From Erythrobacter longus (GTDB lineage: Bacteria; Pseudomonadota; Alphaproteobacteria; Sphingomonadales; Sphingomonadaceae): a stretch of DNA of 64,000 bases. The position numbers were made by a program, and so were the translations under genes. Location of the stretch: assembly GCF_000715015.1 (NCBI RefSeq), contig NZ_JMIW01000005.1, positions 148,324 through 212,323 of the forward strand. Reading direction: 5' to 3'. Shown in pieces: positions 44,444 to 54,799 of this stretch. Below the pieces are notes generated by a model. That model made no database searches. It was given only the letters and a program-made list of their open reading frames with translations, and was not told where the DNA came from. How positions within the stretch are numbered: the first letter of the stretch is position 1; each line of letters opens with the position of its first letter.

Positions 44444-45981
44444 GCGAGCCAGCCGACAATAGCCAGGAACCGCGCAATACCGATCCCAAGACGGTGCTCG
44501 TGGGATTGCTGGCAAGCGCGCAAAACGCTGTCCTCCCAACGATAGCCATCACCTTTGGTACGGGTGGCACCGGATTGTTGGTCGCTATCCCCGTGGGCGC
44601 GGCGATAATCGCGATTGGGACGTTTTTTGCCTATATCAGCTGGAAACGGCTGACGTACACGATCGGGCAGTCCGATATTCGCGTGGAAAGCGGTGTTTTG
44701 AGCCGGTCCGCGCGTTCTGTACCCTATGAACGCATTCAGGACGTGAGCCTTGAGCAAAAGCTGTTGCCTCGGCTGTTGGGTCTGGTTGCGGTCAAGTTTG
44801 AAACCGGCGCTGGCGGGGGCGAAGATCTGAGCCTGTCTTTTCTCACCGAGGAACGCGGCGAAGAGCTGCGCCAATTGGTGCGCGAACGCCGCGATAATCT
44901 GGACGCAAGAGTTTCCGCTGAACCCGGCGGCACGCTTTCGCCGAACGCAAACGAAGAAGAGGCCGAGCCGCTTTTCACCATGGGGCCAAAGCGGCTTTTG
45001 ACCTTTGGTCTGTTTGAATTCTCGCTAGCCGTTTTCGCGGTGCTGGCCGGTCTGTTGCAATATGTGGACAGCTTCCTCGACTTTGAGGTCTGGGAATTGG
45101 ATTTCTGGCGGGGGCTAATTGACAACTATGCGCCTGATCTCAGCGCGCTTGACCGCACGGCTCAAGTCATCGGGATTCTCGCAAGCGTTTCGGCGCTGCT
45201 TATCGTGGGATCGCTGACTGGCATGGTCCGCGTATTCATGCGCGAATGGGGCTTCCTTTTGGAGCGCACAGCGCGCGGGTTTCGCCGCCGCAGGGGGCTA
45301 TTCACCAAGACCGATGTGGTAATGCCGATCCACCGGGTCCAAGGGATCAGGATCGGCACGCGTCTCATCCGCTATCGCTTTGGTTGGCATTCCTTGAGCT
45401 TTGTCAGCCTGGCCCAGGATATGGGCGCATCAAGCCATGTGGTCGCACCGTTTGCCAAACTTGACGAGATTGCGCCCATCGCTGAGGCGGCTGGCTTTTC
45501 TTTGCCCGGTGAAGGTACGGATTGGCGGCGGGCTTCTGAGAATTTCCTGTTTGACAGCGCGGTTCGCGATGCGCTGTTCTTTCTGGTGCCAGCGGCGGTG
45601 GCCGGGATCGCATCGAGCATCTACTCGCCTGAGTGGACCGGTGTGGTTGTGGGCGTTTTGGCGGTGCTTGCCGGCATTTCTGCAATCCTCAACGTGCTTG
45701 CCTGGCGCTATCAACGCCACGCCTTGGACGCAGCGCAAATTGTGTCAGCACGTGGGGTTCTTTCCCCGCGCAGCCAGATTGCGACCCGGCTGAAACTGCA
45801 TTCGGTCGAAATTGCGCAAGGGCCGATTTCCAGATGGCGCGGCTATGCGACGGTGCATTTGGGCCAAGCAGGCGGGGTCTTTGCGATCCCCGGCGTGCCA
45901 TTGGAGCGCGCGCGCGAAGTGCGGCGCAAGGTGATGGAAACAATAGCTGCAACCGACTTTTCGCAATTGGAAACCGGTTAA
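44440..45981 (+). CDS. PH-domain (bPH2/YdbT-like) membrane protein
   Basis: 513 residues from a GTG start that overlaps the previous gene. Three DUF304 PH-like repeats can be seen (SDIRVESGVLSRSARSVPYERIQDV near 75; GFRRRRGLFTKTDVVMPIHRVQGI near 280; AQIVSARGVLSPRSQIATRLKLHSV near 435), separated by pairs of membrane segments. Likely a complex with the smaller PH protein at the inner membrane. Role unknown. Confidence 0.88.
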   Translation: MSEPADNSQEPRNTDPKTVLVGLLASAQNAVLPTIAITFGTGGTGLLVAIPVGAAIIAIGTFFAYISWKRLTYTIGQSDIRVESGVLSRSARSVPYERIQDVSLEQKLLPRLLGLVAVKFETGAGGGEDLSLSFLTEERGEELRQLVRERRDNLDARVSAEPGGTLSPNANEEEAEPLFTMGPKRLLTFGLFEFSLAVFAVLAGLLQYVDSFLDFEVWELDFWRGLIDNYAPDLSALDRTAQVIGILASVSALLIVGSLTGMVRVFMREWGFLLERTARGFRRRRGLFTKTDVVMPIHRVQGIRIGTRLIRYRFGWHSLSFVSLAQDMGASSHVVAPFAKLDEIAPIAEAAGFSLPGEGTDWRRASENFLFDSAVRDALFFLVPAAVAGIASSIYSPEWTGVVVGVLAVLAGISAILNVLAWRYQRHALDAAQIVSARGVLSPRSQIATRLKLHSVEIAQGPISRWRGYATVHLGQAGGVFAIPGVPLERAREVRRKVMETIAATDFSQLETG

Positions 45982-46295
45982 GCGCGCAAATCCGCCCATT
46001 CCGGGTTCTCATCGAATTTCTTCGCAACATACCAGCATTGCGGGACGACCTTGAACCCGTGTGCGCGCGCGTCGGCGATCAAAGCTTTAACCAGATGCGC
46101 TGCGACCCCGCGCCCGCCGATTTCCTTTGGCACGATGGTATGCGTCGCAACCCGGACGCCTTCGTTTTGTGGTTCCCACTCGAGGTAGCCCGTGGCGCTT
46201 TCGCCTGCGACCTCAGCGATATATTTGCCGCCCTGCCTGCTGTTCTGTCCGCCGGGCTGTTGGGTGATCGTGATCTCGTCCACTTTATCACTCAT
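45978..46295 (-). CDS. GNAT-type N-acetyltransferase (YjdJ-like)
   Basis: 105 residues from ATG 46295. The acetyl-CoA loop is IVPKEIGGRGVAAHLVKAL, and the end VVPQCWYVAKKFDENPEW is typical of the short GNAT group with the catalytic region near Cys/Tyr. Substrate unknown. It converges with the PH-domain gene and overlaps it by 4 bp. Upstream in-frame codons to 46394 are not conserved-looking. Confidence 0.86.
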   Translation of the reverse strand: MSDKVDEITITQQPGGQNSRQGGKYIAEVAGESATGYLEWEPQNEGVRVATHTIVPKEIGGRGVAAHLVKALIADARAHGFKVVPQCWYVAKKFDENPEWADLRA

Positions 46296-46346
46296 AAAGC
46301 AGCTCCTTCTTGCCAATACGGCCAAGCGCATTAGAGGCTTGGCGCT

Positions 46347-47366
46347 ATGCCTGAACTCAAGCCCTTCCTCTCTGACAACGCAGCGCCCGTCCACCCTAAA
46401 GTGTGGAAAGCGATGCGCGCCGCTGATAGCGCGGATAATCCTTACGATGGCGATGCGCTCTCAGCGCAATTGGATGAACGGTTCAGCGATCTGTTCGGGC
46501 GCGAATGTGCTGCTCTTTGGACTGCGACTGGAACGTCTGCCAATTGTCTTGCCCTTGCCACTATGGTTCAGCCGCATGGCGGTGTTGTGTGCCATGAAGA
46601 GGCGCATATCGAAGTGGACGAAGGCGGCGCGCCGGGATTTTACCTTCACGGGGCAAAGCTGATGCTGTGCCCCGATGGATTTGGGGGTGAGAGCGCCAAG
46701 TTAACGCCTGAAGGCATTGCAGCGATGATCGACCCGATCCGAGATGATGTGCACCAGGTCCAACCCCACGCCATCGCCATCACACAGGCTAGCGAATACG
46801 GGTGTTCCTATTCACGCGAAGACCTCGCCGCGTTAAGCACATTTGCGAAGAATCGCGGCCTTGGCCTCCACATGGATGGCGCGCGCTTTGCCAATGCAGC
46901 AGCGTTCTTGGGCGGCTCAGCAGCCGATGCCGCTCACGGTGTCGATAGCCTCGCCTTCGGATTTATCAAAAACGGCGCGATGAGCGCAGAGGCCGTCGTG
47001 CTGTTCGATCCAGCACAGGCCGATATAGTCAAATATCGCCGCAAGCGCGCAGGGCATCTGCAGTGCAAGGGTCGGTATTTAGCCGCGCAAATCCTCGCGA
47101 TGCTCGATGGTGACCTATGGCTTGAGAATGCGCGCCATGCCAATGCAGCGGCAGGGGCGATCGCAGGTGGCTGCGGCGGACGTTTGATGCATCCGGTAGA
47201 GGCGAATGAGCTGTTCGTGCGCCTTTCTGCAGATGAGCGCGAGGCTTTGCGGGCGCAGGGTTTTGCCTTCTATGATTGGGGCGCGGATGCGGCGCGCTTT
47301 GTAACCGCATGGGACACGCGCGAAGATCACGCAGCTGCCCTTGGCAGAGCTATCTCAGGGTTATGA
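46347..47366 (+). CDS. ltaE: Low-specificity L-threonine aldolase
   Basis: 339 residues, fold-type I PLP enzyme. N-terminal FLSDNAAPVHPKVW, CALWTATGTSANCLAL, HMDGARFANAAAFLG with the PLP-contacting Asp, and the Schiff-base lysine in FGFIKNGAMSAE. It splits threonine or allo-threonine to glycine and acetaldehyde. The low-specificity assignment is by family resemblance. Confidence 0.92.
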   Translation: MPELKPFLSDNAAPVHPKVWKAMRAADSADNPYDGDALSAQLDERFSDLFGRECAALWTATGTSANCLALATMVQPHGGVVCHEEAHIEVDEGGAPGFYLHGAKLMLCPDGFGGESAKLTPEGIAAMIDPIRDDVHQVQPHAIAITQASEYGCSYSREDLAALSTFAKNRGLGLHMDGARFANAAAFLGGSAADAAHGVDSLAFGFIKNGAMSAEAVVLFDPAQADIVKYRRKRAGHLQCKGRYLAAQILAMLDGDLWLENARHANAAAGAIAGGCGGRLMHPVEANELFVRLSADEREALRAQGFAFYDWGADAARFVTAWDTREDHAAALGRAISGL

Positions 47367-47376
47367 GTGCTCTTGC

Positions 47377-48297
47377 ATGAGCTCTGAAGCCCCATCCATG
47401 CTGAGCCCTAGGGTGATTATTCCTTTCGTGCTCACCGGCACGATCTGGGGTTCGACGTGGTTCGTTATCACTGGGCAAATCGACGGTGTGCCTGCCGCGT
47501 GGTCGGTGTTCTACCGTTTTGCATTGGCGACACCGGCGCTGTTTCTGGTGGCAATCTTGATGAAGCGGCGTCTTCGCCTGACCCGGCCAGAGCATAGGCT
47601 CGCCATACTCGTCGGACTGTTCCAGTTCAGCGGTAATTTCCTCTTCGTTTATCACGCAGAGCTGTATGTGACCTCTGGCATTGTCGCTTTGATGTTTGGC
47701 CTGATGATGGTGCCTAACTCCTTGTTCGCAGGGGCTTTCCTGGGAGAGCGCGTCCCAAGGGGCTTTATGGTTGGCAGCGCTGTTGCGATTGTCGGGGTGT
47801 CTTTCCTGCTCTTCCATGAATGGGATGCGAACCCCAACGCAGGCGTGATTGGCGGTAATGTCGGGCTTGGGATTGCGCTTGCTTTGCTGGGCATTCTTTC
47901 CGCCTCGGTCGCGAATGTGATCCAAGCCAACCCCACAGGCCGCGCCGTGCCGATGGTGAGCCTGCTTGCATGGGCGATGCTTTATGGGACCGTGTTTGAT
48001 CTGGGCTTTGCCTTTGTGACCGCCGGACCCCCGCCCGTGCCCACCAGCGGAACCTATTGGGCGGGCATCGTCTATCTCGCGCTTATAGGATCGGTCATCA
48101 CCTTCCCGCTGCACTATAATCTTGTGCGAGAAATTGGCGCAGGCAAGACCGCTTATAATGCGATCCTAACGATCTCGGTTGCGATGGTGGTGTCGACTCT
48201 CTTCGAAGGCTATCTTTGGACCGGGATAACCATTGCAGGGATGGTTCTGGCCGTGGTCGGGATGGTGATTGCCTTAAGGGCAAAGCAGGTTCGCTAA
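47377..48297 (+). CDS. DMT-superfamily (EamA) permease
   Basis: 306 residues with about ten membrane segments in two EamA repeats (first GTIWGSTWFVITGQ, second LALLGILSASVANVIQ). Substrate unknown; family members export amino acids and other metabolites. ATG 47377 is chosen; MLSPRV at 47398 is possible. The last 24 bases overlap the convergent epimerase gene. Confidence 0.88.
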   Translation: MSSEAPSMLSPRVIIPFVLTGTIWGSTWFVITGQIDGVPAAWSVFYRFALATPALFLVAILMKRRLRLTRPEHRLAILVGLFQFSGNFLFVYHAELYVTSGIVALMFGLMMVPNSLFAGAFLGERVPRGFMVGSAVAIVGVSFLLFHEWDANPNAGVIGGNVGLGIALALLGILSASVANVIQANPTGRAVPMVSLLAWAMLYGTVFDLGFAFVTAGPPPVPTSGTYWAGIVYLALIGSVITFPLHYNLVREIGAGKTAYNAILTISVAMVVSTLFEGYLWTGITIAGMVLAVVGMVIALRAKQVR

Positions 48298-49092
48298 ACC
48301 TTCGACATAGGTCGGATATTGCGGCTTCCATCCCAGCACTCGCTTGGCCTTGCCATTGGCGACCCGGCGGTTTTCGGCATAAAAGCCGCGCGCCATTTCG
48401 GACAGGTTTGCCTCTTCAAGCGTTTCAAGCTTTGGCGGTTCCAGCCCTAAGAGTGCGAAGGCATGTTCGGTCACATCATTGCCGCTGGCGGGTAGGTCAT
48501 CGCCAAGGTTATAGGCACCGGGCGGCGAATTTTGTGTGAGAGCTGCAACAACTCCGCTCGAGATATCATCGACATGGACGCGGCTGAACACTTGGCCGGG
48601 CAAATCAATCCGGCGCGCTTTGCCTTGTTTCACCCGGTCCAGCGCGCTGCGGCCTGGGCCATAAATACCGGGTAAGCGAAACACCCGCGCACCAAGCTCC
48701 ATCCATTTGGCATCGGCTTCAGCCCGCGCGTTGCGTCGGCCAGCGCCAGTCTCAGCCACTGTCGGAGTACTTTCATCGACCCAAGCGCCTTGTTGGTCGC
48801 CGTAAACACCGGTGGAGGAGAGATAACCGATCCATTTGCCCGCATCGCTCGCTGCCTGGATCGTCGCGCCATAGGTCATCAGCACATCGTCGCCCCCCGT
48901 CACTCTTTCGGGCGGGACGGACGAGAGGATGTGGGTCGAATAATCGATGGTCGCGCGCACCCGTTCGAAGTCATCGTCGAAATCGAGATTGCCTGCGCTA
49001 CCCGTCCCGTCGACGCGCCACCCGCGCGCCTCCATCGCTGCCTTGATACGTTTCGCGGTGTAGCCAAGGCCAAAGATCAATAAATGCGACAT
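48274..49092 (-). CDS. NAD(P)-binding epimerase-like protein (YeeZ type)
   Basis: 272 residues. A Rossmann start with IFGLGYTAKRIKAAM and the atypical SDR motif YLSSTGVYG place it with YeeZ-like proteins. The rest, LPGIYGPGRSALDRVK and VHVDDISSGVVAAL, is extended-SDR like. Its substrate is unknown. The classical Y-x-x-x-K is not obvious. Confidence 0.85.
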   Translation of the reverse strand: MSHLLIFGLGYTAKRIKAAMEARGWRVDGTGSAGNLDFDDDFERVRATIDYSTHILSSVPPERVTGGDDVLMTYGATIQAASDAGKWIGYLSSTGVYGDQQGAWVDESTPTVAETGAGRRNARAEADAKWMELGARVFRLPGIYGPGRSALDRVKQGKARRIDLPGQVFSRVHVDDISSGVVAALTQNSPPGAYNLGDDLPASGNDVTEHAFALLGLEPPKLETLEEANLSEMARGFYAENRRVANGKAKRVLGWKPQYPTYVEGLANLLCP

Positions 49093-49144
49093 TGGAGCCT
49101 TCAATCGGTTGGACGTGAGCCAGAATCAATCTAAATCGCTCGGC

Positions 49145-51799
49145 ATGGATATAGCGACCACCCCAACGAACCCCGAAGGCAACCCCGAACTCGCCGATGC
49201 GGCGCCCAACCCTGTGGACCCGCCCGTAATCCGGCGCGAGGATTATCAGCCCTTTGCGTGGAAGGTTCCGGAGACGCAGCTGCATTTTGACTTGGCAGTG
49301 GACCGCGCGCGGATCACTGCGGCGCTCTCGGTAGAGCGTAACCCGGACGGTGACGGATCGGACGAGCTCTATCTTGATGGGGATAGCCTCACCGCTTTGA
49401 GCGTGAGCGTCGATGGCGAAGAGCGCAGCGATTGGCGAATGGAAGGCCGTGATCTAGTGCTGCGGCTTTCAGGCGACAAGCACACGGTTGAGATTGTCAC
49501 TGAGATCGACCCCAGCACTAACACGACGCTGATGGGGCTTTATGCCTCGAACGGCATGCTGTGCACCCAGTGCGAGGCAGAGGGCTTTCGCCGGATCACC
49601 TTCTTCCCCGACCGCCCCGATGTGCTCTCCACTTACCGCGTGCGCATGGAGGCCGACAAGAAGGCATTTCCGATCCTTTTATGCAACGGCAACAAGGAAG
49701 CCACGGGCGATCTCGAGGGTGGCCGTCACTTTGCCGAGTGGTTCGACCCTTGGCCAAAGCCCTCCTATCTCTTCGCTCTCGTCGCTGGCGATCTGGTGGC
49801 GAAAAGCGGGCCGTTCACAACGATGTCTGGCCGTGAGGTGGAGTGCAATATCTGGGTCCGTGCAGAAGACCTGGACCGCACGACCCATGCGCTCGAATCG
49901 CTCCACCGCTCGATGAAATGGGACGAGGAGGTGTTCGGGCGCGAATATGACCTTGACCTTTATAACATCGTTGCCGTGTCCGATTTCAACATGGGCGCGA
50001 TGGAGAATAAAGGCCTCAACGTCTTCAACACGAAATATGTGCTGGCCGATAGTGACACCGCTACCGATGCCGACTTTGACGGCGTCGAAGGAGTGATTGC
50101 GCACGAATATTTCCACAATTGGTCCGGCAACCGCATTACCTGCCGCGATTGGTTCCAGCTGTCCTTGAAAGAGGGCTTCACCGTCCTTCGCGACCAGATG
50201 TTCAGTCAGGATATGCGCGGAGAGGCGGTAAAGCGGATTGAGGATGTGCGCATCCTGCGCGCGGCACAATTCCCCGAGGATGCAGGGCCTTTAGCGCACC
50301 CGATCCGCCCGGACAGCTACCGCGAGATCAGCAATTTCTACACCGCTACCGTTTACAACAAAGGCGCAGAAGTCATCCGCATGATGCGCTCAATGGCAGG
50401 GGCAGAGCGGTTTAGAGCAGGCACTGACCTGTATTTCGACCGCCACGATGGTGAAGCGGCAACGTGTGAGGATTTCGTCCGCGCGATTGAGGACGGCGCA
50501 GGGCTCGACCTCGAACAATTCCGCCTGTGGTATTCGCAAGCAGGCACTCCGCGTGTCGAAGCAAGCGAGAGGATTGAGGGTGAGGAATTGGTCTTGACGC
50601 TCAAGCAAGTGCTGCCTGCGACACCGGGTCAGGGCGACAAAAGCCCGATGCCCATTCCCTTGCGCGTCGCCGTGCATGACCGCGAGACAGAGGCGCTAGG
50701 AGCAGAGCAGACCATCGTGTTGACTAAAGAGCAGGATGAATTTCGCCTGCCTTTGGCCGGGCCAAGCCCCGTGGTTTCGATCAATCGCGGTTACACAGCG
50801 CCAGTCGTGATCGACCGCACTCTCGACCGTGATGCTCTTTTGTTTCTTGCCGCGCGCGATGACGATCCCTTCGCCCGATATGAGGCGATGCAGGAACTTG
50901 CTGTGGGCTCGCTGATCGCAGAGGCGACCGGCCAAGGCGATGCAGCAGGGCGTGACGCTGTCGTTCAAGCGATGGGCGCGATCATAACTGATGCAGGCCT
51001 TGACGATTCCATGCGCGGCGAACTGATGATGCTGCCAAGCGAAAGTTACCTGTTCGAGGTGATGGCAACAGGGACACGCAAGGCCGACCCCGGTGCCATT
51101 CACGAGGCGCGCGAGGCATTGAAGGCGGCGATCGGCGCGAGCCGGTCGGCTGAGCTGCTCTCTGCTTATGAGCGCTGCCAGCAGGTGCCTTTCGCCGATC
51201 CTGCCGGTGTGGGCGCGCGCAAGGTTAAAACTCTGGTGCTGGGCTATATCGCGGCAAGTGATGCCGAAAAGGCAGCCGGGCTTGCCGCGAAGCAATTCGA
51301 TACGGCTGAGAATATGACCGATCGCCAAGGTGCCTTGATGGTGTTGACGGGCCTTGAAACGCCTGCGCGCGAAGAACGGCTTGCCTCTTTCTATCAGCGC
51401 TATTCCGGCAATGATCTGGTGATCGACAAATGGTTTACGCTTCAGGCATTGTCGCTGCACCCCAATGTGCTTGCCCATGTCGAGGCGCTGGCAAAGCACC
51501 CCGATTTTACCATGAACAACCCCAACCGGGTTCGCTCTCTCTACATGGCTCTGGCAGGCAACCCTGCTGCGTTTCATGCCAGTGATGGCACAGGATACCG
51601 GATGATTGCGGACTGTATCATCGCACTTGACCCGATTAACCCGCAGACAGCCGCGCGCTTTGTGCCAGCTTTGGGCCGGTGGCGGCGGATTGAGCCTGGG
51701 AGAGCGGCGCTGATGAAAGCGCAGCTTGAGCGGATCGCTGCGCAGGACAAACTGTCGCGGGATACCTTCGAACAGGTCAGTCGAAGCCTTGATGGCTGA
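49145..51799 (+). CDS. pepN: Aminopeptidase N (M1 family)
   Basis: 884 residues from ATG 49145. The exopeptidase motif is G-A-M-E-N in MGAMENKGLNVF, and the zinc site is H-E-Y-F-H with the third ligand Glu in SLKEGFTVLRD. The alpha-helical C-terminal half (about 560-884) is of the DUF3458 type found in bacterial PepN. It removes N-terminal residues from peptides in the cytoplasm. A TTG at 49109 would add 12 codons. It overlaps pgeF by 8 bp. Confidence 0.95.
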   Translation: MDIATTPTNPEGNPELADAAPNPVDPPVIRREDYQPFAWKVPETQLHFDLAVDRARITAALSVERNPDGDGSDELYLDGDSLTALSVSVDGEERSDWRMEGRDLVLRLSGDKHTVEIVTEIDPSTNTTLMGLYASNGMLCTQCEAEGFRRITFFPDRPDVLSTYRVRMEADKKAFPILLCNGNKEATGDLEGGRHFAEWFDPWPKPSYLFALVAGDLVAKSGPFTTMSGREVECNIWVRAEDLDRTTHALESLHRSMKWDEEVFGREYDLDLYNIVAVSDFNMGAMENKGLNVFNTKYVLADSDTATDADFDGVEGVIAHEYFHNWSGNRITCRDWFQLSLKEGFTVLRDQMFSQDMRGEAVKRIEDVRILRAAQFPEDAGPLAHPIRPDSYREISNFYTATVYNKGAEVIRMMRSMAGAERFRAGTDLYFDRHDGEAATCEDFVRAIEDGAGLDLEQFRLWYSQAGTPRVEASERIEGEELVLTLKQVLPATPGQGDKSPMPIPLRVAVHDRETEALGAEQTIVLTKEQDEFRLPLAGPSPVVSINRGYTAPVVIDRTLDRDALLFLAARDDDPFARYEAMQELAVGSLIAEATGQGDAAGRDAVVQAMGAIITDAGLDDSMRGELMMLPSESYLFEVMATGTRKADPGAIHEAREALKAAIGASRSAELLSAYERCQQVPFADPAGVGARKVKTLVLGYIAASDAEKAAGLAAKQFDTAENMTDRQGALMVLTGLETPAREERLASFYQRYSGNDLVIDKWFTLQALSLHPNVLAHVEALAKHPDFTMNNPNRVRSLYMALAGNPAAFHASDGTGYRMIADCIIALDPINPQTAARFVPALGRWRRIEPGRAALMKAQLERIAAQDKLSRDTFEQVSRSLDG

Positions 51800-52580
51800 A
51801 ACGCCCTTCTCGATTGAGCGCGCGCCCGCTTTGGAAGGCGTGCCGCATGGCTTCTTTGGCTCTGCAAACGGCGCGCACCAATTTGGTTTTGGTGGGCCGG
51901 GCGATCCGGAGGAAATCCGTGCGCTAAGGAACGATGCTGCAGGCGCGATCCTACCGGGCGCTCCGCTCCAAACCCCACATCAAGTGCATTCGCCCGAAGT
52001 CATCACTCTTGGTCAAACCGTGGGAAAGGTATGGCCCGATCATGCCACGGACCGTCCTGTTGCCGATGCAATTGTGACAGACCGCACCGATGTCGTGATC
52101 GGGATTGTGACGGCTGATTGCGGACCAGTGCTTTTTGCCGATCGCAAAGCGGGCGTTGTAGGCGCGGCCCATGCAGGGTGGCGCGGCGCACATAGCGGCG
52201 TGCTTGAGAACACTGTGGCAGCGATGGAGGCACTTGGCGCAGTTAAGGCCAGCATTACCGCTGTTCTAGGCCCCACTATCGGTCAGCCAAGCTATGAGGT
52301 CGATGCAAGGTTTCGCACTAACTTTGACGCGGCTGATGAGGTCCATTTTAGTCCTGCTGTGAGGCGTGATGGTGCGAATCGCTGGCATTTCGATTTGCCC
52401 GGCTACATTGCTGCGCGCCTTAAATCGGCGGGTTTGAGCCAGTTTTCTGATACTGGCCGTGACACCTACGCCAACCGGCGGACCTACTATTCCTATCGCC
52501 GCGCCATGCATGAGGAACTGCCCAATTACGGTCGTCAGCTAAGTGCTATTGCAGTCGGCTCGCTTCATCAAAACTCTTGA
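51792..52580 (+). CDS. pgeF: Purine nucleoside phosphorylase/polyphenol oxidase-like (YfiH, DUF152)
   Basis: 262 residues from ATG 51792. The metal site of the family is seen in TPHQVHSPEV (His), VTADCGPVLFAD (Cys) and AAHAGWRGAHSGV (His). Members were described as laccase-like, as a peptidoglycan editing factor and more recently as zinc purine nucleoside phosphorylases. The C-terminal DTYANRRTYYSYRR is conserved. It follows pepN with an 8-bp overlap. Confidence 0.9.
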   Translation: MAETPFSIERAPALEGVPHGFFGSANGAHQFGFGGPGDPEEIRALRNDAAGAILPGAPLQTPHQVHSPEVITLGQTVGKVWPDHATDRPVADAIVTDRTDVVIGIVTADCGPVLFADRKAGVVGAAHAGWRGAHSGVLENTVAAMEALGAVKASITAVLGPTIGQPSYEVDARFRTNFDAADEVHFSPAVRRDGANRWHFDLPGYIAARLKSAGLSQFSDTGRDTYANRRTYYSYRRAMHEELPNYGRQLSAIAVGSLHQNS

Positions 52581-52794
52581 GATTGCAACCGATAGAACCA
52601 ATCGTGCTGAAAACACCATTGGCATTATCTGGAATACGATTATAGGGGCGCCATCCGTGGAACCGATTTTGGCGTCTGACGTTGTGGATTCACGGAGCTG
52701 GGATAATCTGTGCAATTTGCGCGCCCGGTAAAATCATTTTGATCGCCGCGATGGGCTTTGCGCTACTGCGGCTATAAGAGCAGGGTATCGAGTA

Positions 52795-53349
52795 ATGGCT
52801 ACGACTGCAGACAATGTGAACGCCGAAGAAGGTGTTCGGCGTCGCGATTGGATCCACATCGCCGCTGTCAGCACCGCTGGTGTTGGCGGTGCGTCCATTT
52901 TGTTTCCACTGGTCAGTCAGATGGCGCCGACCGCAGATGTTCTCGCGGCATCGACGACGGATGTGGACGTGTCCTCGCTTGAGCCCGGTCAATCGATCAA
53001 AGGCGTGTTCCGCGATCAGCCTCTCTTCGTCAAGCGCATGACCGCCGAAGAACTGGCCGAAATGAAGGCGGTTGATGCTTCTGGTCTTCGCGACGCACAA
53101 ACATTGGAAGAGCGTCTTGGTGAAGGCAACGAAGACATTCTCGTGCAGCTTGGCGTTTGTACGCACCTTGGCTGTGTGCCGCTTGGCGCTGGCGAGGGTG
53201 AGGACAAGGGCGAGTTCAACGGATATTTCTGTCCGTGTCACGGTTCGCACTATGATGCCGCTGGCCGTATCCGCAAAGGTCCTGCGCCAACCAATCTGGC
53301 TGTGCCAGACTTTGTGTTTACCAATGAAACCGTCATCCGCGTTGGGTAA
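52795..53349 (+). CDS. petA: Ubiquinol-cytochrome c reductase, Rieske iron-sulfur subunit
   Basis: 184 residues. The N-terminus has a twin-arginine-like RRRDWIHIA before a membrane anchor (about 20-42). The [2Fe-2S] ligands are in CTHLGC and CPCHGSHYD. First gene of petABC, 58 bp before petB. A 214-bp region upstream should hold the operon promoter; I saw no clear consensus there. Confidence 0.96.
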   Translation: MATTADNVNAEEGVRRRDWIHIAAVSTAGVGGASILFPLVSQMAPTADVLAASTTDVDVSSLEPGQSIKGVFRDQPLFVKRMTAEELAEMKAVDASGLRDAQTLEERLGEGNEDILVQLGVCTHLGCVPLGAGEGEDKGEFNGYFCPCHGSHYDAAGRIRKGPAPTNLAVPDFVFTNETVIRVG

Positions 53350-53407
53350 TTGATCGTAACTTCGATCGGTAATCCGTTTCACAGCTAAGAATGAGCAAGA
53401 GAGCATT

Positions 53408-54748
53408 ATGAGCTTCGCCTGGGCAAACTCTTACGAGCCGAAGACCGACCTTACCAAGTGGCTGGATGAAAAACTTCCTGTCCCACGTTTGGTCTACAAC
53501 GCGATTGGTGCCGGTTATCCGGTTCCGCGTAACCTCAACTACATGTGGAATTTCGGCGTTCTTGCCGGGTTTTTCCTCATGTTCCAGATCATCACCGGCA
53601 TCATCCTTGCGATGCACTATGCGGCGAACACCGATGTGGCCTTTGGTCAGATCGAGCACATCATGCGCAATGTGAACTACGGTTGGCTGATGAAATATGC
53701 TCACGCCAACGGCGCGAGCTTCTTCTTCATGGTGATTTACCTCCACATTTTCCGCGGCTTCTATTACTCATCGTATAAAGCGCCGCGCGAGATGATCTGG
53801 CTCTTGGGCGTCGTCATCTTCCTTCTCATGATGGCAACCGCCTTCATGGGTTACGTGCTTCCATGGGGCCAGATGAGCTTTTGGGGCGCAAAAGTGATCA
53901 CTGGTCTGTTTGGCGCAATTCCGTTTATCGGTGAGCCGCTGCAGGTCTGGCTGGTTGGTGGCTATGCGCCGAACAACTCAACCCTTAACCGCTTCTTCTC
54001 CCTGCACTTCTTGATGCCATTTGTGATCCTTGGCGCGGTTATTCTGCACATTTGGGCGCTGCACATTCCGGGTTCTTCGAACCCGACCGGCGTTGAAGTA
54101 AAAAAAGAAAGCGACACCGTACCGTTCCACCCCTACTACACCGCCAAAGATGGCTGGTTCTTGGGCCTGGTTCTCTCGCTTTTCGCATTTGTCGTATTCT
54201 TTGCGCCAAACGCGTTGGGCCATGCTGAAAACTGGATCGAGGCAAACCCGCTTTCGACACCGGCACTCATCGTTCCTGAGTGGTATTTCTATCCCTTCTA
54301 CGCGATCCTGCGTGCCTTCACCGGCGATCTGACCATTCCATTCACCGGCATTGTTTTGATCGAAGCGAAGCTGCTTGGCGTTATCGCGATGTTCGGATCG
54401 ATCCTTCTTTGGTTCTTCCTTCCATGGCTGGATAAGAGCCCGGTGCGCTCCGGTTCCTATCGTCCGCTGTTCCGGATATTCTTCTGGATCTTCGTCGTCG
54501 ACATGGCTGCCCTGTTCTATCTTGGCGGTGCAAAGGCGGAAGAGCCGTTCATCGTGATGAGCCAAATCGCAACCGCCTGGTACTTCCTGCACTTCCTGGT
54601 GATCCTGCCGATCATTAGTCAGATCGAAGTTCCAAAAGCCCTGCCCTTCTCGATTACTGAGGCTGTCCTCGGGAAAGACGAAGGTTCGTCGAAGTCAGCT
54701 ACGCCATCTGCTCCGCCAGCCGGTGCAATGCCGGAGCCAGCAGAGTAA
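53408..54748 (+). CDS. petB: Cytochrome b of the bc1 complex
   Basis: 446 residues with eight membrane segments. The heme-ligating histidines are in [19 protein letters not shown] and [25 protein letters not shown] sits in [17 protein letters not shown], the quinol-oxidation site. The C-terminal tail is Pro/Ala-rich and slightly long. It contains both quinone sites of the complex. Confidence 0.97.
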   Translation: MSFAWANSYEPKTDLTKWLDEKLPVPRLVYNAIGAGYPVPRNLNYMWNFGVLAGFFLMFQIITGIILAMHYAANTDVAFGQIEHIMRNVNYGWLMKYAHANGASFFFMVIYLHIFRGFYYSSYKAPREMIWLLGVVIFLLMMATAFMGYVLPWGQMSFWGAKVITGLFGAIPFIGEPLQVWLVGGYAPNNSTLNRFFSLHFLMPFVILGAVILHIWALHIPGSSNPTGVEVKKESDTVPFHPYYTAKDGWFLGLVLSLFAFVVFFAPNALGHAENWIEANPLSTPALIVPEWYFYPFYAILRAFTGDLTIPFTGIVLIEAKLLGVIAMFGSILLWFFLPWLDKSPVRSGSYRPLFRIFFWIFVVDMAALFYLGGAKAEEPFIVMSQIATAWYFLHFLVILPIISQIEVPKALPFSITEAVLGKDEGSSKSATPSAPPAGAMPEPAE

Positions 54749-54799
54749 CCGCACGGCTACAACCGTTCTACTGACCCGATAACGAGAAAGAGTTAGGTC

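Noticed and set aside
52581..52794. Promoter search upstream of petABC
   Set aside because: TTGATC (52739) and TATAAG (52773) are 28 bp apart, too far for a sigma70 promoter, so no promoter is claimed.
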